Shown here piece after piece: positions 61,101-64,000 of a stretch of 64,000 nt of DNA. The notes below the pieces were generated by a model, which saw only the letters and a list, made by a program, of their open reading frames with translations, did not search any database and had not been told where the DNA came from. The stretch's first letter is position 1. Every line of letters begins with the position of its first letter. Both the position numbers and the translations under genes were made by a program. This stretch comes from JAGQPD01 sp020426865 (GTDB taxonomy: Bacteria; Planctomycetota; Planctomycetia; Pirellulales; Pirellulaceae): contig JAWKTN010000001.1 in NCBI GenBank assembly GCA_041399065.1, positions 682,001-746,000 of the forward strand. The letters run 5' to 3'.

Positions 61101-64000
61101 TCGAGATGACGGTTCCTATCGAAGTGCTCAATCTCAATCGGCGGCCGGAGCTTCAACAACCTGGGAACGTCACCGTAGCACTCGGCGATACGCTGGACGT
61201 GATCGTCCATGCAACGGATATCGAAAACAATCCGATCACGATGTCCGCAACAAGCGAAAGCCCCGGGTTCCCTCTGCCGGAATTCATGTCGTTTGTAGAC
61301 AACGGAAACGGAACCGGACGCTTGCGCATCACGCCTCGCGTCGGCGATCGAGGAGATCATGCCATAACCATCATCGCCACCGACAATGGTGATGATCATC
61401 CAGATCGTCCGCTCTCGGATACTATCTCTTTTGTCGTTACGGTCGAAAGTCCCAACGAACCGCCCGTGTTGGAATACTTGGGCCCGGCAGTCGCTCTTGT
61501 CGGACAGACGCTGCAGGTACCAGTTCGGGTAAGCGACAGGGACCAGGAACCTCTCGCTTATTTGCTGCAAGGTCTTCCCGCCGGTGCAACGTTGGTCCCA
61601 TCTACGATCTACGGTCGTGCTGACTTGATGTGGACACCATCGGCCGCAGACATCGGCGTTCACACCGCAACAGTAATCGTGACCGATGGTGGGAATCAGG
61701 GTGTGACCAGCAGCCTGTCCGATAGTGCAACATTCGACATTGTCGTCAGAAGCAGCAATGCCGCTCCAGTACTGGACGACATCGGCGGACTGATTGTTAC
61801 GGAAGGAGCCACGTTAAACAAGACAATCCTCGCATCGGATGATGACAACGACCCGCTCACTTACTCGACGGCAGGGCTTCCCGAGGGCGCACGACTGGAT
61901 CCGGTCACAGGCATCCTGAGCTTTGTTCCACGATCCAACCAACAAGGAATCTACGAAGTAACCTTTACGGCAAGCGATGGCAACGCGCGCGACGAGCAAG
62001 TCGTCTCGCTGACCGTGGCCAACAGCAACTCGGCTCCTCGCTTTGTCCCGCTGTCCAATCAAACGGCTCGCGAAGGTGCCGAATTGCGATTCTCGGTCGT
62101 TGCGGCCGATTTGGACGCCGATCCGCTAGCCTACAGCGTATCGAGCAGCCTTCCCGACGGCGCATTGTTCGTACCGGGCCGCGGCGAGTTTGTGTGGACT
62201 CCGGATTTCGAGCAAGCGGGAACCTACACGATCACTTTTCTCGCCCAGGATCCCGAGGGGGCTTCCGATACAATTGACTTGGATATCACTGTCTTTGACA
62301 TCAATCGACCACCGGTGCTGAACGAAAGTAATCACTTGTTTTTGTTAGGTGAAACGAAGTCGTTCACGGTCAAGGCGAGCGATCCCGATGGTACTCAGCT
62401 CACCTATTCTGCCGACGATCTTCCGGAAGGCGCAACACTCGATCCCCTGTCGGGTGTTTTCTCCTGGACGCCTGGTCCGGGTCAGGCAGGTGAGTACCTC
62501 GTTCGGCTCACAGCCAGCGATGGCCGCGTGGCAACGCGTCAGACCGTCGTGTTGCGCGCATCGCTGGAACAAATCCCTCCCACGGTACGAATCGAACAGA
62601 CGCCCAGCTTCCCGGCCACTCCGGGACAACAGGTGATTGTCTCCGTGCAAGCCGAAGGCGTATTGGGTGGGCAATTCGATATTCAGTCCATGACGCTTTC
62701 ACTCAATGGCAATCCTATTGCACTTGACGTCGTGCGGCCCGGTCTTGCCCGTGCCACCATCACGGCATCCGCACCAGGGAAGTTTGCGCTAGTAGCTACT
62801 GCTACGGATACCGACGGCGTCGAGGGAACCTATGAGACCTTCTTGAAAGTCCGAGACCCCGGCGATTCCAATCCACCGCTCGTCATGCTATCCGATCACC
62901 TTTCGGGTGCCGTGATCAGTGAGGAAACAGACGTCGTAGGATTGGTCGCCGATGTCAATCTTGACGCATGGGAATTGTCATTGATCGATGGACTATCAGG
63001 CACGCGAGTTTTGCTTGCCCGCGGCGACGCGCTACCGAATGCAAATTCGTCCGTCGCAGGGCTTCCCGGAACGTTGGCGAGCGTCGATCCTCATTACTTC
63101 GTCAATGGTTTTCACACGCTGGAGTTGTCTGCTACTGACATCGCCGGTCGTACAAGCCGAGTGCGACAGCTGGTCGAGTTCTCGACGAGCAGCAAGCTCG
63201 GCCAATATGCCAGGACCGACGTCGACGCCAGTGTTGTGTTCGGTGGATACACGTTCGATCTTACGCGACGCTACGACAGTCTTCAGAGCACGAACGATCT
63301 GTTTGGCAGTGCTTGGACGTGGGCGGATCGGGATGTGGCGATTCACACCAACGTCGCTTTGACCGGACACGAAGATCGAGGCATCTACGGTGCGCTCAGC
63401 GATGACACGCGATTGTATGTCACGCTTCCAGCCGGCACCCTGGCCGGACAGCGTGTTGCGTTCCAGTTTGTTCCCATTGCGGAACAAGTCGGCAACTTGA
63501 CGTTCTTCCGACCTGCGTGGCAGGCCCTGCATCCCGCCGATGGAACGGCACCCCAACACGGCTTCCAAATGGAATCCGCCGGTGGCCTTCTGACACGCGT
63601 CGGCGGAAGATACTACTCTGCGGACAACGGACTCCCCTACCATCCGCAGTCCGGACACTTCGACGGCCCAGCCTATACCCTGCACCGCACAGACGGCACG
63701 TCGTACTACATTGCCGACGATACAATTACCGAGATCGTCGCTGGCAGCGGCGATCGCCTCTTCATCAGCGACAGCTCTGTGACGCATCAGCAAACGGGCG
63801 ACAGTCTGCAAATTATCCGCGACGGACACGGTCGCGTGATACGAGTCGTCACCCCGGACCAGACGTCGGTCGTCTATCAATACGATCAAGCCGGCCAGTT
63901 GGTACTGGTAAGAAATCTCATCACTGGTGAAGGCGTACGATATGGCTATGCGGACGGTCGACTAATTTCCTTCGCAGTTGCCGGTGGTGGGGCGGGAGTT
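40173..64000 (+). CDS. Giant exported multidomain protein: LEPR signal, PPC, LamG-lectin modules, CARDB, Ig-like, RHS (3' partial)
   Basis: ATG 40173 follows GGACGGAG and encodes a very basic start (RRSKTWRNRRRRSKHD). The LEPR signal FLEPRHMLC follows in another frame near 40290. Frame 2 is then open from about 41426 to the window end, at least 7,900 residues in total. Order: PPC-like and Ig-like units to 42270; three LamG plus C-type-lectin modules, each with PPC units (42272-49280); 16 CARDB domains (49290-55560); unrecognised domains including a helical stretch (56500-57230) and a propeller-like part (58550-59250); about nine Ig/cadherin-like domains (59978-62575); the start of an RHS/YD region (63220 on). 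Four single-base shifts near 40273, 40855, 41025 and 41430 interrupt the first 1.3 kb. Each is repaired by one base in a short homopolymer. A strict caller would start near GTG 41552. Adhesin or effector-carrier roles are inferred. Confidence 0.85.
42272..43780 (+). repeat. LamG-lectin module, copy 1
   Basis: 1509 bases within the giant gene. It begins at CCGAGATCACCGGCGTCAA and encodes a linker (NRLPLPLADGTVYREAVLDQ), a LamG/concanavalin-like domain (AFSFWMFPNSFANTWMPLVF, QWYHIAGSVDRDAG, RIDEFALW), a C-type-lectin-like domain (TALAQSLGGQLVAITSLEEQ, DYWIGLRDRDG) and an Ig-like unit. It is almost identical to copies at 44615 and 46961 and lacks one codon (ELRAG for ELRAAG). A further PPC-like stretch (43781-44240) is also shared with copy 2. 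Confidence 0.93.
44615..46126 (+). repeat. LamG-lectin module, copy 2
   Basis: 1512 bases, the second copy of the module, 2343 bases after copy 1. Most blocks match copy 1 base for base. It differs by VNETEG for ANETEG, by a distinct patch in the LamG part (45032-45051), and by GGH in place of GGQ in the lectin part, which it shares with copy 3. Confidence 0.93.
46961..48472 (+). repeat. LamG-lectin module, copy 3
   Basis: 1512 bases, 2346 bases after copy 2. The LamG half matches copy 1. The lectin half carries its own variants: DGDGSNTFQWDSGETLDYTN for DRDGSDVFQWDSGESVDFTN, and NNGGQWYNTNVGNNLG. After 48472 similarity falls to ordinary family level. Confidence 0.93.
49290..55560 (+). repeat. 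Array of about 16 CARDB domains (within the giant gene)
   Basis: Units of about 120-140 residues each begin with a motif such as ADLxVxxVxxP and continue with a W/Y-type strand (TVTWTVTNVG), DRVYLS, a G-rich turn and a DxxxxVxExxExNN end. Sixteen starts can be read, for example near 49290, 49690, 50085, 50455, 50840, 51215, 51575, 51955, 52335, 52700, 53075, 53500, 53855, 54310, 54800 and 55210. CARDB is a cell-adhesion-related Ig-like fold. The copies are diverged, unlike the LamG-lectin modules. Confidence 0.85.
56500..57230 (+). other. Unrecognised mostly helical domain inside the giant protein
   Basis: Between beta-rich parts, about 240 residues are predicted by eye to be helical and amphipathic: DRAFDDFRSQMSGRFPELDS, WWDAVKDKADQAAPGIGQVL, REEYVAFQSQQARDMRQAIL and EQQYIASLMSTIASGILFG. 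No family was recognised. A TIG/Ig-like segment precedes it. Confidence 0.5.
59978..62575 (+). repeat. Array of about nine putative Ig/cadherin-like domains (within the giant gene)
   Basis: Units of about 90-110 residues carry the putative-Ig pattern: NxxP at the start, an EGxxxxFxxxAxDxDxDxLTY strand, LPxGAxFDxxTxxFxWTP, and YExxFxAxD at the end. Unit starts lie near 59978, 60240, 60510, 60780, 61130, 61455, 61755, 62025 and 62300. Such domains occur in large bacterial surface proteins as stalks. Confidence 0.8.
63220..64000 (+). other. Start of RHS/YD-repeat region (within the giant gene)
   Basis: FGGYTFDLTRRYDSLQ and FGSAWTWADRDVAIHTN resemble the entry domain of RHS proteins. Near the right edge, DGHGRVIRVVTPDQTSVVYQ, YDQAGQLVLVRNLITGEGV and RYGYADGRLISF follow the YD-repeat pattern. 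The rest lies beyond the window, so the presence and nature of a C-terminal tip are unknown. Confidence 0.7.

Overview
The window looks like chromosomal DNA of a planctomycete, most likely a Pirellulales relative such as Rhodopirellula or Pirellula. The evidence is family content. There are two DUF1559 proteins with a prepilin-like N-terminus (FTLVELLVVIAI), several PEP-CTERM tails (VPEPS, hydrophobic stretch, arginines), and N-terminal LEPR-type signals in very large exported proteins (CLEDRRMLA, SLESRQMMDA, FLEPRHMLC). There are also dockerin and CotH domains and an ECF sigma/anti-sigma pair of planctomycete type. No ribosomal RNA, complete tRNA, CRISPR array, transposase or integrase was found.

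Layout. 1-1724: the end of an unknown coiled-coil gene, a terminator, and two tandem PEP-CTERM paralogues, one broken. 2106-6593: a 1495-residue surface protein with ELWxTDGT, dockerin, cadherin-like, Fn3 and FG-GAP units. 6594-7605: non-coding, with the 5' half of a tRNA-Arg and a 17-bp tandem repeat. 7606-11223: a LivK-like binding protein (frameshifted) overlapping a hybrid histidine kinase. 11243-14740: a CotH/lamin-tail/dockerin protein. 15010-22094: CoA-disulfide reductase with rhodanese domain, Lhr helicase and a Nei/Fpg glycosylase, the last two 2 bp apart. 22239-27553: a proline-rich exported protein, glycine-zipper lipoprotein, MscS channel, DUF1559 protein, and ECF sigma plus anti-sigma. 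28131-33591: polA, a 29-residue membrane peptide, rpe, and a PEP-CTERM glucose/sorbosone dehydrogenase-like protein. 33929-38426: DUF1559 protein, orphan Nif11-type small protein, sialidase-like protein, cytochrome P450 with its middle deleted, and a small exported protein. 38427-40172: gene-poor DNA with palindromes, short repeats and a hydrolase remnant.

40173-64000 (running off the right edge) is one giant gene, at least about 7,940 codons. It encodes an exported protein with an LEPR signal and PPC-like units. These are followed by three near-identical LamG plus C-type-lectin modules, about 16 CARDB domains, a region of unknown helical and propeller-like domains, about nine putative Ig/cadherin-like domains, and the start of an RHS/YD-repeat region. 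It is the most unusual object here. The sequence shows the module architecture, the very recent duplication and the mosaic differences between copies; a role as adhesin or toxin carrier is inference.

Most single-base frame breaks (LivK-like gene, start of the giant gene) can be repaired by changing a 1-3 base homopolymer by one base, so part of the apparent decay may be sequencing error. The P450 deletion, the truncated tRNA and the hydrolase remnant cannot be explained that way.
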